64,000 nt of DNA from positions 15,175,795-15,239,794 of the forward strand of contig NC_092459.1 in assembly GCF_047495875.1 (NCBI RefSeq). Direction: 5' to 3'. This DNA is from Pithys albifrons albifrons (taxonomy: Eukaryota > Chordata > Aves > Passeriformes > Thamnophilidae). Below are positions 39,946-51,548 of this stretch, in pieces. The position numbers and the translations under genes were made by a program. Under the pieces are notes generated by a model. That model was not told the origin of the DNA and made no database searches. It saw only the letters and a program-made list of their open reading frames with translations. Every line of letters begins with the position of its first letter. Positions within the stretch are counted from its first letter, which is position 1.

Positions 39946-40760
39946 GAAGTCTTCATTTCAACACAGAATGAGTAATTGCAGTGCACCAAGACAAACTGCA
40001 TCCAATTATCTAACCTGCCAAAACTTTCCTCACTTAATGTGTTCTAGGCAAAAAAAAAGGAAAAGAAAACAGAAACATTATGTTTCCTGATTCAGTCTGT
40101 GAGACAAAATGCACCTTTCACACTGCAGCAGATATTAGTGGAGCAAGTGCAGAAAAGTAATTATCAATCCTAATTGAGTTCCTTTATTGGGGATTGCAAC
40201 TAGTGCAGGAGAATAAAAGGGCAGAGGTGGGATATAAGGTCTAGAAGATGACTTCACATAGTGATTTTTTTCCTAGAATTTCAGGACTTAATACATTTAT
40301 GGATGTTTCCTGTCTAATCTGATTTCTTACAGAGGTATGGTCTTCTTGATGAAGGACCAAATTTAAACCTCTTTACCCTCAGCTTGTCTCCTTTGCAGGG
40401 ATGGTATGTTTTAGTTTGTTTTCAGGGATTTATATTACTCTGTAATTGACTGGTCTGCCTTACTGAGTGGAGTTCAAAATATTCACGTATATCAGAAACT
40501 TTGAGAAGATGGGGATGGCAAGTGCTAAACATGAAATTGTTTATGCAAAACTTATTAAAAATACGTGAGGAAAAATTTGGAAGGAAAAAACCCAATACAT
40601 TTGGAAAAGATATATATGAACAGTAGCTAAATACACCCTTTTGATGTGGGAAATAGGCAAAACTTTCTGAAAAATATCAAGGTTTTTACCCACAGATAGA
40701 AACAAACACAAGTTTTAATGAATAATTCTACATTATTATTTTCTCTGGGATGAAAAATCC
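39946..40760. other. AT-rich unique sequence, no gene recognised
   Basis: No supported feature. Confidence 0.6.
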
Positions 40761-40781
40761 ATTGGATGGATGAATGGATGC

Positions 40782-40834
<53 letters not shown>
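40761..40834. repeat. (GATA)n microsatellite with a short GGAT lead-in
   Basis: About thirteen uninterrupted GATA units (40782-40834) preceded by a few GGAT/GAAT units. The 151-codon minus-strand frame across it (40627-41082) is extended by this stop-free period-4 array and is not a gene. Confidence 0.95.
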
Positions 40835-41477
40835 AGATGAATTCTGGCAAAATAGCTATCTTCTGAAATGAGTGTGAAAAAGACTTTGTGAAAGAACACT
40901 TTAGTCTGAAATGATATTCCAAAATGGAAGTACCCAACTGTAGGAATGCAGCTCAATTTACGTGCAAAACTTCCACTATTTTCTATCTTCATTACTAAAA
41001 AAAGCAAACATCCTTCTTGTTTAATCTGAAACAGGTGGTAGAAAAACTCACATTTTCGCAGCAGTTCTATCAGCAACGTCATATCATACCCTAAAAATAG
41101 ACAAAAACAACTGATTGAACCAAACCTGAAGCTCTCCTCCTGCAGGTAGACAGTTCTCTTGAATTCTCTGGAACTGCAAAAGCCTATGTATTTAATTATC
41201 TTGTCTCAGTCACTGCTATCTTAGTTTCTTTTTCTTTACATTTTCTAACAATCCTAAATATGTTTCTGTTTAGAAGTTTGATATAGTTTTCCAGCATCAC
41301 CATACCAGTGTTGGTACAGCTTATACACATTAGCATTATGAAAACTGTTCCACTTCATCCTCGTGGAGAAAAAAATCATGCTTAGGGAAGTCCTCCAGCT
41401 TTTATTATCTCCTGTTCTTTCTTGTTATGGCACAACCTTCACAAAATTTTGAAACTGATGGGAACAGAATTTCATTC
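40835..41477. other. AT-rich unique sequence, no gene recognised
   Basis: No supported feature. Confidence 0.6.
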
Positions 41478-41514
41478 GGGGGTGGGTGGGGGTGTAGGGA
41501 GGGGGGGGGGGGGG
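41478..41514 (+). repeat. G tract with G-quadruplex potential
   Basis: Five guanine runs in 37 bp: 5, 3, 5, 3 and 14 residues, with loops of 1-4 nt between them. This fits the standard quadruplex pattern several times over on the plus strand. Confidence 0.9.
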
Positions 41515-44500
41515 AAGAGTAATTAAGCTTGCTTTTGGAAGTAAAATGAATGAAATACAGAAGTCCATACCCTAAACATGGCCATGAAGCATGAAGGAGA
41601 CTGGCCAAACAACCCACAGCTCCATGAGTATATTAACTTTCCGCGGGTTGTCTCTAGAAACACAGGGCAGAATAATGGTGATGGAGGTATGACAGCATCC
41701 AGAGATCATATAGGTGGAGTAAACAAACAAACAAAAAAACCAGCTAGAAAACACTTGTGCCATGTTCTTAAGAGAAAATCAGGGGAGGAAGCTTTTGGGG
41801 AGTGAAGCAGCTGGAAAAGAGTGTTGGATGAAAAGCAAGAGCTTTCAAATATTGTTCCAGTTATAAGGGTGAAAAAGACATTATGTACATTATTCATAAA
41901 TAGCCTTGCAGTGTGCACATCCCTTATTCAGTGACATCATCAATAGACTTCCCTTAAAAATGCCTTCCAAGCTCCTCAGAGCTGGCTAGGGCTCTGTGCA
42001 GGAAGGGTAGTGCTATTAGTACAGCAGGGAGTGGATTTGTTTCCAGTGTACCTGGCAGGCATCTGTACAGACACATGATGACATCAGTCACAGCCAAGAC
42101 CACACAAGTACATTCCCGTGTAGCTGTAAGGCTATTGGACAGCCAATACATATAGTTTATAACCTTCTCCCTCTTTGTCAGGAAAGACTCCAGCTATTTT
42201 TAGCCTGGATATACATATGGCCAAATATAAGGATATTTCTTGTGCAAAGGAAGAAAATGGAACACTTAAATTTTTCAACATGCTCTTCTTATTTCTAGCG
42301 GTTTTCTTTTCCCATTGTTCTTAATCACTCTTTCCCTGGAAGAACAAAGGGGCGTCTAGGAACTTTTGTAATCTCTAAAACTTTGCTTAACATTCACAAA
42401 TTCACAACATCTATTCATTTATATGAATTGTGAAGTGGCCAGCTGGGACAGCCTGTTCACATGCACGCAGTGGTGCACACTCAGGTTTTCAACACCTCCT
42501 TAGATAGAGCAATTGTGAGACAAAGCCTACAACAAGGAAGAAATATTTGCACCAGATAGATTGGGAACCACCTTCACACTACTATTCACTCAACTAAAGA
42601 CTTAAATATTAGTGGAGAGTGAATAAATTCATAATTCTCACAGTTGTCTTGAAAATAACTTCTGAAATAGAAAAAGCATCTAAATCTTCTGCACACATTA
42701 TTGCCAATTGTCCATCTAACTTTTGTTACAATAGGAACCATGGCAAAGACCTTGGAAACCATGATCAATGAATTTTCCAGGAGCAGCCAAGTGCATCATC
42801 CTCTGAAAAGAATATAAAGCAGGAAAGTTTACATTTGTGAAAAACGCTGGCTACTGGCATGCACTTTTCTCACCTCTACAAAGAAAAGTAGCAGTAAAGC
42901 AGAAAGTGTCTACACTGAACAGACAGTGACTGTCTGTCATTAAATGACTGTCTCTGGTAGTGTCAGTCTCAGTACTGTATATGACTTGGAGCACCAAAAA
43001 TCCCAAAAATGACAGTTTCAACACAATCTCTCCTTTAAAAAGGCATAATTGTACAATACAAAGATCCATGCTATGACTGCTCTTTTTTCTTTTTTTTCCT
43101 TTACATGTATTTGTTGTAAGGCTGCTTGATTTATGTTTCTAGTTCTCCAACTGTATGACACAACTAATGAAATTATCTGTTGATAAAAACTACTCATGTT
43201 CTGTCACCAGTCAAATGGCATAGGCTAGATTTAAAAAACCTCACATGTTGACCAGCTTATTGAATCCATGACTGTTTCTCTTTGAGCTACATACTCAAAG
43301 ATTTCTGTTAGGGGATAGGTCCTTCATATTGGGCCCTGTACAGACGCCTGTGAAGCTTTTAAGAAAGCTCAGAAAGCTCTCAGTCACAATGACACTGCTG
43401 AGAGTCCCTCTCAGAGAAACTTGATCATCATCCAAACTGCATTTTGTTTGTGTTTTCTCCAGCAGTTAAACTCTGGATAACTTATTCTCCTATGATTTCT
43501 AACTTCTGATGTTCCAGAAAATTAATAACTTTTTTAACAGCTGCTATTGTTTCATTTTATTACAGTGCAGTAACAGCTTTTAAATTTCATTATTACTTGT
43601 AGGGAAATGGGTTAAGATATTTCATCTATAAAAGTACATTGATTTACTCATCCCATTCCTTCCACCAGCCCCCCATTGTTTTGTAGACAACTTTTAAGTT
43701 GTTTAACTTCCCACCAACACATTCTACTCTATAGACCCTATAAATTAAAAAACATTAGAAACTCTTCAGAATTGACTAAGAATTCTTAAGCTAGCTTTGT
43801 ATTTGTATTTCAAGGTGGCTACATCAATACATGTCACACATAAACAAGATAAATAAACTCTCCTCCAAATGATATAAATTGGTAGCGTCTGTCTCTAAAT
43901 TCAGGGGGTGAGTCTTTTTATGTACACTTAAGACTGCTGTCTTAGCAGTTTTCAGAATCAGCAGCCATTCACCTCCAGAGAGGATGAATGGACACGCACT
44001 GTTATGTGGGTTCACAGTGCGTGGGGGGCTAGGTTAGCAATGCAATGTGTGCACAGATCAACTGCTGGGAAGGCAGCTCTGACAGGATCTGTCTTTGGCA
44101 TCAGAGCACGCTGCTCTGTGTTTGTTAATGAGACTGGAGCTCTCGTGCAGCGCTAAACCTTTTGCCAGATGGATGTGCCATAGCTCCAACAGATCGTGGA
44201 CCAGAGCTATTACCCAAACACTGGCAGAATCAGCAGCTTCTCCAGTGAGTGGCAAGACTAATAAAACCATCTGGCTTTTCAGAGCCCAGCAGAGCAGCAT
44301 CTTTTGGGCTTAGACACACCAGTTGCCTGTTTTACTGTACAACTCTTCCTATTACAGAAAGCTATCCTGATATTTTCTATGAAATTAAGATACAGGCTAT
44401 TCATATATCCCATTGTGATCCTTTAAAGAGCAGATTTTCTGAAAGTTGATCCAAATCTGAGACAATAACTACATGATTACAAATCATTCCACTGCATTGT

Positions 44501-45942
44501 TAGTGATTATACCTCTAAGCCACCGACAAATATAGCCAGGACAGAAGTGAAGCCATTGATTAGCTGGAGCCCAGAGTGTCAGAATTGTATAACAGTTCAT
44601 GAAATACTGCCAGAGCAGACTTCTGAAAGATAAACAAAAATTGCATAGAGTAGTGGATAAAAAGAGTGGCAAAATTAACCAGTTCTGGGTTTAAACAGAC
44701 CTGAAAATCAGATACATAAGATATTCCCAGCTGAGAAGCAAAGTCCTCCTACAGTGTTGGTATTTAATGTCAGTCTTTTGATTTTGATTACAGGAGAAAA
44801 GCTATAAAAATAAATCCTGCCCTAGAAGTTTGAACTGTTTCTCCTGAATGTCTTAGTGTATCTGTATCTCATTTGATAAGGATTCTCTAACTGTATGCAA
44901 GTCTAATTTGAATCTGTCATAACAATCTTTAAAAAGAATCTATAAAACATTACTATTATGCAAGATGAGAGTAGAACTGTCTTTAGGCTGAAGTCTTATA
45001 TGCAACTATGGTCAATTCTATATATTTTAAAACAAAATAATGCCAGATTTTCATCCCCTCATCGTTGACTGCAGAGCCACAGTAGGTGAACTGTAGATGT
45101 TTCTCACACTGATTTGAAAAAGTCTTTTTACACAGATGACTATAGTTAGTAAAGTGATGATGCAGGCTGGCAACACTGCCTGAGAATGGAGTATTTGGTA
45201 ACCTACATTTGGGGTGTAAAACTGCCAGACTAAAAAAATCACCTTTTCTAAAAGATAAAGGTTTAACTCTAATGGGATTTTTAGTTGAAGTTAGCCTGGC
45301 TTAGAGAAGAAAATTGGTTGAGATGACTGCCAGAAGTCCATTCCAAACTAAATATTTCTGTGGTTTGGTACTGTGAATGATCCTGTGAATGCAAGGGCTC
45401 TACCACACAGTCTGTCAAACACTGTGGAGCTGTGAGAACACGATTAAAGGCCAGATGTGTAAGATGCCAAAATAACTGCTGCATAGCTTTGGAAAATGAA
45501 ACCTAGAATAGGAATCTTGCAGCTGTTTCCACAGTATGTCTACCATTAAAACTATAAAACCATAAAACTTTCCTAGCCAAGTGTATGCACCCAAGCATTC
45601 CTGCACTTTCCCGGCCACAGTAAAGGGACCCTGCTCTGCCCCAGAGAAAAAAAGCCTCAGCATCTGCACAAAGTTCCAGGAGATGAAAAATTATTTGGGG
45701 AATCTGACATCATCTGTGACTTACTAACTACATCATTTTATACAATTTTTTTCATTAATTGAGAAACTTGAAAAGTACTGACTTAAATATATTTCTCAGA
45801 ATTTATTAACTGGAATATTCTTGCTTTTCTTAGTGATCATTCTCAAAGTTGCAGATCTGCATTAAAGCTGTCTTTGTTTGCAGGTCATATTTGCAAGCAT
45901 GATCTAAAGACACTTATATTTGGATTTTGCAATAGATCATTA
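41515..45942. other. Unique sequence, no gene recognised
   Basis: No supported exon. A GC-richer island at about 44040-44300 with overlapping frames on both strands stands out from its surroundings and is noted as a finding. Confidence 0.55.
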
Positions 45943-45948
45943 GAAAAA
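45943..45948. repeat. Candidate target-site duplication, left copy (GAAAAA)
   Basis: GAAAAA here is matched by GAAAAA at 46581-46586, directly outside the proposed LTR. Six bases is the duplication size of class II (ERVK-type) integrations. The A-rich motif makes a chance match possible. Confidence 0.5.
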
Positions 45949-46054
45949 TATATGGCACTGGGGGGGACAGGAGATGGTTCCCGCCAGTCCTCCGGAGCTG
46001 GGGAGCACAGAGACAGAGGTCTATTTACTCTACGGGACGCATGGCGAAAACTTG

Positions 46055-46060
46055 TTTATT
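46055..46060 (-). terminator. LTR poly(A) signal AATAAA
   Basis: Minus-strand AATAAA, 15 nt downstream of the TATA box of the same LTR. Confidence 0.65.
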
Positions 46061-46075
46061 GCAAAATCACAAGGC

Positions 46076-46082
46076 TTTTATA
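46076..46082 (-). promoter_or_regulatory. LTR TATA box (TATAAAA)
   Basis: Minus-strand TATAAAA in the LTR, with CCAAT-type boxes about 75, 90 and 140 bp upstream. A cap site about 30 nt downstream would fall near 46047. Confidence 0.65.
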
Positions 46083-46580
46083 GGGTCCGAAGGGGAAGGT
46101 GCTGGAACTGAGACGGGATGGCAAAAGGGCTCCGGGAGGGCAAGTGACTTCCGTGACCAATGGGGAAAATGAGGGACCAGATCCAATAGAAAACCAGGGA
46201 TTGGGGATAGACGGGTGAGGTAACCAATAGAATTAGGACAGGGGAGGAAACAGACAGGCGTGGCGGCCCTGCTGCCACAGGCTACACCGGCTACACAAGG
46301 CAGAGCAGTCTTGAGGATGGTGCCGCCCCGGCTTGGACCGGCAGGGGCAAGCCCCAGCTTGTCCCAGACTGGCAGGGATAAGCCCCAGCAAATTCCAGCT
46401 GCTGCTGCCACGGCAGTGGGGAGCCGGAGGGCCCTGGCGGGGCTATTCTGGCACGGGAGAGGCAATGCCCATTCCTAAGCAGCAGTGATCACTAAGGGAG
46501 AACAATGCCTCGGGGAAGACAGGGGAGGGGTGGCACCCTGCAGGGGGAATACAGAAACTTTCTGAACTAAACAGCGTACA

Positions 46581-46586
46581 GAAAAA
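46581..46586. repeat. Candidate target-site duplication, right copy (GAAAAA)
   Basis: Partner of the copy at 45943-45948. Confidence 0.5.
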
Positions 46587-49500
46587 ACACATAGCTTTTA
46601 AACTCCCACAAGTTTCTCATGTATGTGGCTGGTCTGGACCGCTCTGCTTGCTGGTGCTGTCCTCCTCCAAGGTCCATTTCAGCCTTTTCCCACAGAAAAA
46701 TTATGTGGATTTGAGGGATGGGTCAGCTTCTACTGAAAATCCTTGAAAATTGCATTTTTAAGACAAGTGGATATACCTGAAGGGTAGATCTAGGTCCCTG
46801 CCAGTATCTCCTGGCACAGAGCACACAGATTCATGACATGGCTGCAGTCTATGATGTGCAATTCTTCTTAAATGAGGAAAATGTCTGCTCCTGAGTCTCA
46901 TGTGACTTGAGCATCCCAATCTGAATCCAGTTGCTAGTTGTTCTGTTAAAAACAGAAGTGTTCTGTGTGTTGTACAAGAACATGTGTAACTTTGCAAATC
47001 TTCTTTCTTTAATATTTAACTCCTGCTCATCAAACAAACATCTTTGAGATGTCTCCCTAGATTCTTATTTACTCCTCTTGTAGTTCTCATTTACCATGCT
47101 AAAATTAAAAATAAATTACATCTGAAGTGACTGCAATCTCAATCTGAACTGGCAATCATCTCAAAGGTAATTATTCAAATCTGCTGTTCATACTCCACTG
47201 TTCTGGAGCAAGGCTACTCTTTTTATTTAAGACAGGTGTTTCTAGATTCACTCAAATCAGTAGTACTAAAAACTAAAGTTTTGGGATTTTTTTCTGCTGC
47301 TTTCAGTTGATCTCTATGGTTTCTTTGTTTGATGGTAACAGCTCCTTTTTCTCTCTTATAGTTTTACTGTTTTCACAGGCAAGAATATTGCTGTTGTCAT
47401 AATTTTTCATTTCTCTCCAAGGATAAAATGCACACCTAGATTTCACTGACATGATAGCTAGACGTCAATTATGCTGTATTTATTTGTTGAAATATGTATG
47501 TCTTTAAAAAAGAGACTTGTTCTAAATGACCAGGAAAATAGAGATCTCCCACAGTGATTCCTAGACGTCATTCAGTAGCCTGTAATCCCTCATTCTGAAA
47601 GTAAAATCTTTGGCTGCCCTCCCAGACCACTCACTAGTCATCACCCAAAGAGTGGGATTCAAAAGTGAAGTGATGTCAGAGGGTTTGAGATCAGTGCTGT
47701 CATGTGAATCCTGGTAGCCCAAGCTGTACAGATACTGACAGTGTTGGTTCTCCCAACCATTGTGTTTCCAGAGAATATTGACAATACCCAGTTTTTTTCT
47801 TCTGTCTCCGGTAAAGTCATAAAAATAATTTTCCACAGAAATAAAAGTGACAGAGGAAAATAAAAATATGCTGACAAAGGAAGAAAAATATTCAAAAAAT
47901 TGTGCAACTCTTGGCCCTTCATTCCATCCTCTGTTACTCAGGAAACTAAAAGTTATCAAGCAACTGCACAGGATTCATGTTCAGTGGGATCCTTTTGACT
48001 TTGCAGTGTCTCCACTTATACTGGCATCATACTCCTCCCATCACTATGAAAGGTGTGAATTAAATAAAAATTTATTTTCTGACAGAAGCATCTCTTAGAT
48101 GAAAGGACCCCATGTTAACCTTTAATATGTTAGTCTTGCTAGCCTGTGTCTTGATGGCTGATAGGATTATGAAAAGCATTGAATGCTGTCATTAAAAACC
48201 CTTCCTCTCCACTAAGAGAAAGACTGGCATGGTTTCCTTCCCCCTGACAGCACACTTCTTTGCTTAGAGAGAGTGGCTGAGAGCTAGGCTTTGTGTTGGC
48301 AGGGTGTACAAATGCATTCCTGCTGAAGAAAGTAGGGAGCAAGGAGAAAATTTAGCCTGAATCACAGTTCATTTCCTGACCATCTCTGGGGGCAGCGCTC
48401 ACACATGCTACCCATTATTTAAGAGAGACTTCAGCCTTACATGTTAGTCCTTTATTCAGAATTGCAAGATCACAGCCAAAAGCCAAGAGATAATAACAGG
48501 TATCGCATACTGCTTGTGGTTTCATAGCATCCAAAGTCTACCAGACTAGTTGGATTATGGGCATTTTTAAGTTAATAAAATCAATTTGTTTAAAAAGAAA
48601 TTACCCATTTGGCTCTTCTTGATCATCCAGTTGGTCTTATTTTTCCAAGAGGCAGAACACATCTGCACTGAATCAGTATACTAGTTGGAGTGCCTCTGCA
48701 CTGCTGCATTACAGTTCCTGTGCATGGCTTGAAAAAATAAGTAGGATGTAAACTCTTCTCTCCTATTGCAAATCAGGAGAGGCTTTAGCAGAGCCACAAA
48801 ACACAAGGGGTGAGGGAGATAGAGGGGACAGAGCATGGGGGTGAATACCAACAAGATTTGGATCAGCTCCTTGAGCTCAATTAGGTTATTTTTGTATTAA
48901 AGGTAGATCTTATACTTGGTTTCTGACATAACAAAGTAAAATGAAAATCTCTGTTTACTTAATGGAATGTAGTTTAGACTTCATGTGATCATAAGGAGAA
49001 CAGCATTAGTACAAAACAACAGTACATTACTGGCTCTGTGCTTGCATCAGCCTTCTCTTCAACCTTCCTAATCCTGCTGTGGTAATCAGAGACACATAAA
49101 TATCAGTTATAGACACAATTAATACAATTAAACCAATGCATGAGCTCCTTTAACGGTAGTTTGCATTTAACACTCTTATTTATGACATAACCTCACTCTC
49201 TTTCCAAGTATCCTGGCCAGCCTGTGAGCGGTCAGTGCAACTGCTTCAGGTGAAGAATAAGAGGGAAGAGAGTCAGAGTTCTCATGGTTGTGCTGAGGGT
49301 TGAGCAGCAATATGAGGTAAGCTCAGGCTTCAGAGTGATTTTAAACTGAGAAAGTTGAGGTGATGGAAATGACAGCCTCTGGGGGTTCAGTGGGGGACAA
49401 GAAAGGGTTGGAGAGGTGAGTGACTTCCTTGTGACAGGTGGGCCTGCTGAGTCCAGAGACCTGTCTCCTTTGCCCATCAGGACAGCAGCATGCTGTGAGC

Positions 49501-50907
49501 TCTACCCTTCACAGAACATGAATGAAAAAAGTGCTGGGAGGATGCCCTGAATGGTGGAGATTTCTAGCAATGTGGAGATCTAAACAAACAGCTTTACACT
49601 CTGATTATGCAATGTGGATGCTCATGCAAAGCACCATAAGGTAACACTTGTTTCTTAGAACATCTGATGCTAAAAGCCTTTGGGAGCAATTCAGGTGCTC
49701 ATAGGTTCTTTGTGTCATTTTAGATACTGTAGGATATCCAAGGGTGATCATTCCACACAGAAAAGTTTCCTTGGTATTTTTCATATATTTCAGTTAACAT
49801 TGGTCAAGGAGACCAAGAATGAAACTGCTGGTATGGTTACAAACCCAGTGAAGCTAAGCCATCCTGGGCTAAAAACCTCTACCCTACATACCCAATCTAG
49901 GTTTTGCAGAAGTTATCACAGAAACCAGAAAAGTAATTCTTTCTTACAAGCCCTCAGGGGAAGTGTAAATGCCTGTCCACAACAGATGAGCCCCAGAAAG
50001 AACAAATTTACCTGCTGCTCCACAGAAGACCAAGAGAAGCACTGTGGTGCACATAGCATCCCAGGGAAGCAGGGAGTTAAAGAACAGTTATTTTTGGAGG
50101 GACATGTGTGAAGATGTTTATCTTCCTTTAGTGACTGGCTTACAACAACAGGTTTAGGCTAAAAAGTCTGACTTTCAGATGGCTGACAGAGTGCAAGAGC
50201 TCTCCCAGCAAAGGAGCACCACTTCACTTTAAATTATAGATATCAGAGGGGCCACACACTTTTAACATTGTTCATTTTTTCCTTTCTCTGCTTGAAAGAA
50301 AAAGATGTAAAAATCTATAACTTTGAAGGCTCCAGTGGGAGGCAGCTGGACCAGCTGTGCTCCACAGAGGTTCATGTTCTCCAGGACTGGCTGCCTGGAA
50401 AGCTGCCACTGTAGGAAGCTGACCTCCATCCGGCTCTTCACCTCTGAACAGTTACTGAACACAAAAAATGAGACCGAAATCTTGTTCCTTTTGGTTAGAT
50501 GAATTTCCTGATAGGTATCAGGAAATGTCTGAAAAGTAAAGTAAACTGTTGTCGTTTCTTTTCTCATAGTTTTCATAATGAACTGCCGCAGACAAGAATA
50601 TTCAAATATTTTTATAATTTCTGTCAGTTCCCACAGGTATTCACATAGAAACAGGGCCAAAAATTCATTTGAACAAGGCTTCCTGTTCTTTGCATGCCAC
50701 CTGACATGCATTAAATTGTGCAAAGTAGCTCATGTTTGATTCTGTATCTAACCAAATTGTGTTAAGTGTTGGGTCATGCATGCCACAGTCTATTAAATAC
50801 AGGGGTTTTTTCCTTCCTAAATTAAGACAGTCTGGGAAGATTGAAAAGTAAACTGATTCTCATGACCAACTGTATTCTAAAATTATAAACGCCCATTCAG
50901 TGAGCTG
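46587..50907. other. Unique sequence, no gene recognised
   Basis: No supported gene. The two longest frames (49680-50111 plus, 143 codons; 50262-50723 minus, 153 codons) show no motif I recognise and are near the length expected by chance. Confidence 0.55.
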
Positions 50908-50913
50908 TGGAAG
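50908..50913. repeat. Target-site duplication, left copy (TGGAAG)
   Basis: TGGAAG sits directly before the LTR boundary and is repeated exactly at 51543-51548 after it. A perfect 6-bp duplication fits class II retroviral integration. Confidence 0.88.
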
Positions 50914-51117
50914 TGTCGCAGTTTTGGTCTCTTTGGGAAGGGACCAGACCAGCGACGGGGGTTCGCTGACTGCCGACTAGAGTTGTTGTTCGCCGGGTTC
51001 CCAGGCCCTAGGTAAGGTTTGCCTCGCGACGAGAGAACAAACACCCAGGAGCCAAGGACTGTCTGCGATGACCAGTCTGATCGCCGGAGCTGATCGGAGC
51101 TGATCCGCTGATCCAAC

Positions 51118-51123
51118 TTTATT
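51118..51123 (-). terminator. LTR poly(A) signal AATAAA
   Basis: Minus-strand AATAAA, 14 nt downstream of the TATA box of the same LTR, so probably in U3 and upstream of the cap site. Confidence 0.75.
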
Positions 51124-51137
51124 AAGGGGGAGAGGGG

Positions 51138-51145
51138 TTTATATA
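51138..51145 (-). promoter_or_regulatory. LTR TATA box (TATATAAA)
   Basis: Minus-strand TATATAAA, with two GC boxes about 30-45 bp upstream and an octamer motif about 50 bp upstream. The predicted cap site is near 51112. Confidence 0.75.
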
Positions 51146-51193
51146 ACCTGGGATAGGGAAGGTTCTGGAAAGGGGGCGGAGCTAAGGCGGAGC

Positions 51194-51201
51194 ATGCAAA
51201 T
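51194..51201 (-). promoter_or_regulatory. Octamer motif ATTTGCAT in LTR U3
   Basis: Exact POU/Oct-factor octamer (ATGCAAAT on the plus strand) next to GC boxes in the LTR promoter. Function is inferred from the motif and position only. Confidence 0.5.
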
Positions 51202-51542
51202 CCGCCACAGACTATAGGGTAGAAGAACTGAGGGGGAGTGAACAGGGGTGTGAACTAGTGCCTGGCAAGACTGGAACCTCCCCTTAGGGGGAGCTGTCCA
51301 ATGGTAGCTGTCCCTTAGCTGACAGCTCCTGCCAGCAGGGGGAAACTTCTGGAACAGGGGGAGGCAGAGGCAACATGGCCCCAAGAAAAATGAAATGGGG
51401 GTAGTAACAAGCAAAGTCCATAGTATGAAGTCACTGTCCGGGTTCGGGAGGGTCCTCCTGGACCTTCCACACGTCAAACTCCGTTCGGCGATCCCTTGCC
51501 CTCCTCCACTCCTGCATATCCATGTAGTCCCCATCTCCAACA

Positions 51543-51548
51543 TGGAAG
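51543..51548. repeat. Target-site duplication, right copy (TGGAAG)
   Basis: Exact partner of 50908-50913. Confidence 0.88.

Larger units (their letters stand above)
45949..46580 (-). mobile_element. Solo LTR of an endogenous retrovirus (ERVK-like), minus orientation
   Basis: A GC-rich, CpG-bearing block of about 632 bp in AT-rich surroundings. On the minus strand it starts TGTACGCTG and ends with GTGCCATATA; the final CA expected of an LTR appears as TA, which one transition would explain. Inside, on the minus strand, are three CCAAT-type boxes in either orientation (about 46157, 46174 and 46224), TATAAAA at 46082-46076 and AATAAA at 46060-46055, the normal U3 to R order. GAAAAA flanks both sides. 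No internal gag, pol or env sequence is adjacent, so this is a solo LTR left by recombination. An imperfect 31-bp direct repeat lies at 46340-46389. The 132-codon frame across it is incidental. The element class is an inference from duplication size and length. Confidence 0.75.
50914..51542 (-). mobile_element. Solo LTR of an endogenous retrovirus (ERVK-like), minus orientation
   Basis: A 629-bp block with canonical LTR ends on the minus strand: TGTTGGAGATGG at 51542 and ACTGCGACA at 50914, flanked by a perfect 6-bp duplication TGGAAG. U3 promoter parts read on the minus strand: an octamer ATTTGCAT (51201-51194), two GC boxes of the type GCTCCGCC (about 51190 and 51177), TATATAAA (51145-51138), then AATAAA (51123-51118). 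About 204 bp of R/U5 follow. The block is rich in CpG while its flanks are CpG-poor, which suggests little time for methylation decay and so a young insertion. No internal retroviral sequence is adjacent; recombination between the two LTRs is the usual cause. A small repeat of GGAGCTGATC lies near 51086-51105. The 140-codon and 77-codon minus frames inside are incidental. Confidence 0.92.

Noticed and set aside
40627..41082. 151-codon minus-strand frame
   Set aside because: Kept open by the (GATA)n repeat; flanking parts have no recognisable protein features.
46067..46465. 132-codon minus-strand frame in GC-rich DNA
   Set aside because: Lies wholly inside the solo LTR, which does not normally code; GC-rich DNA has fewer chance stops.
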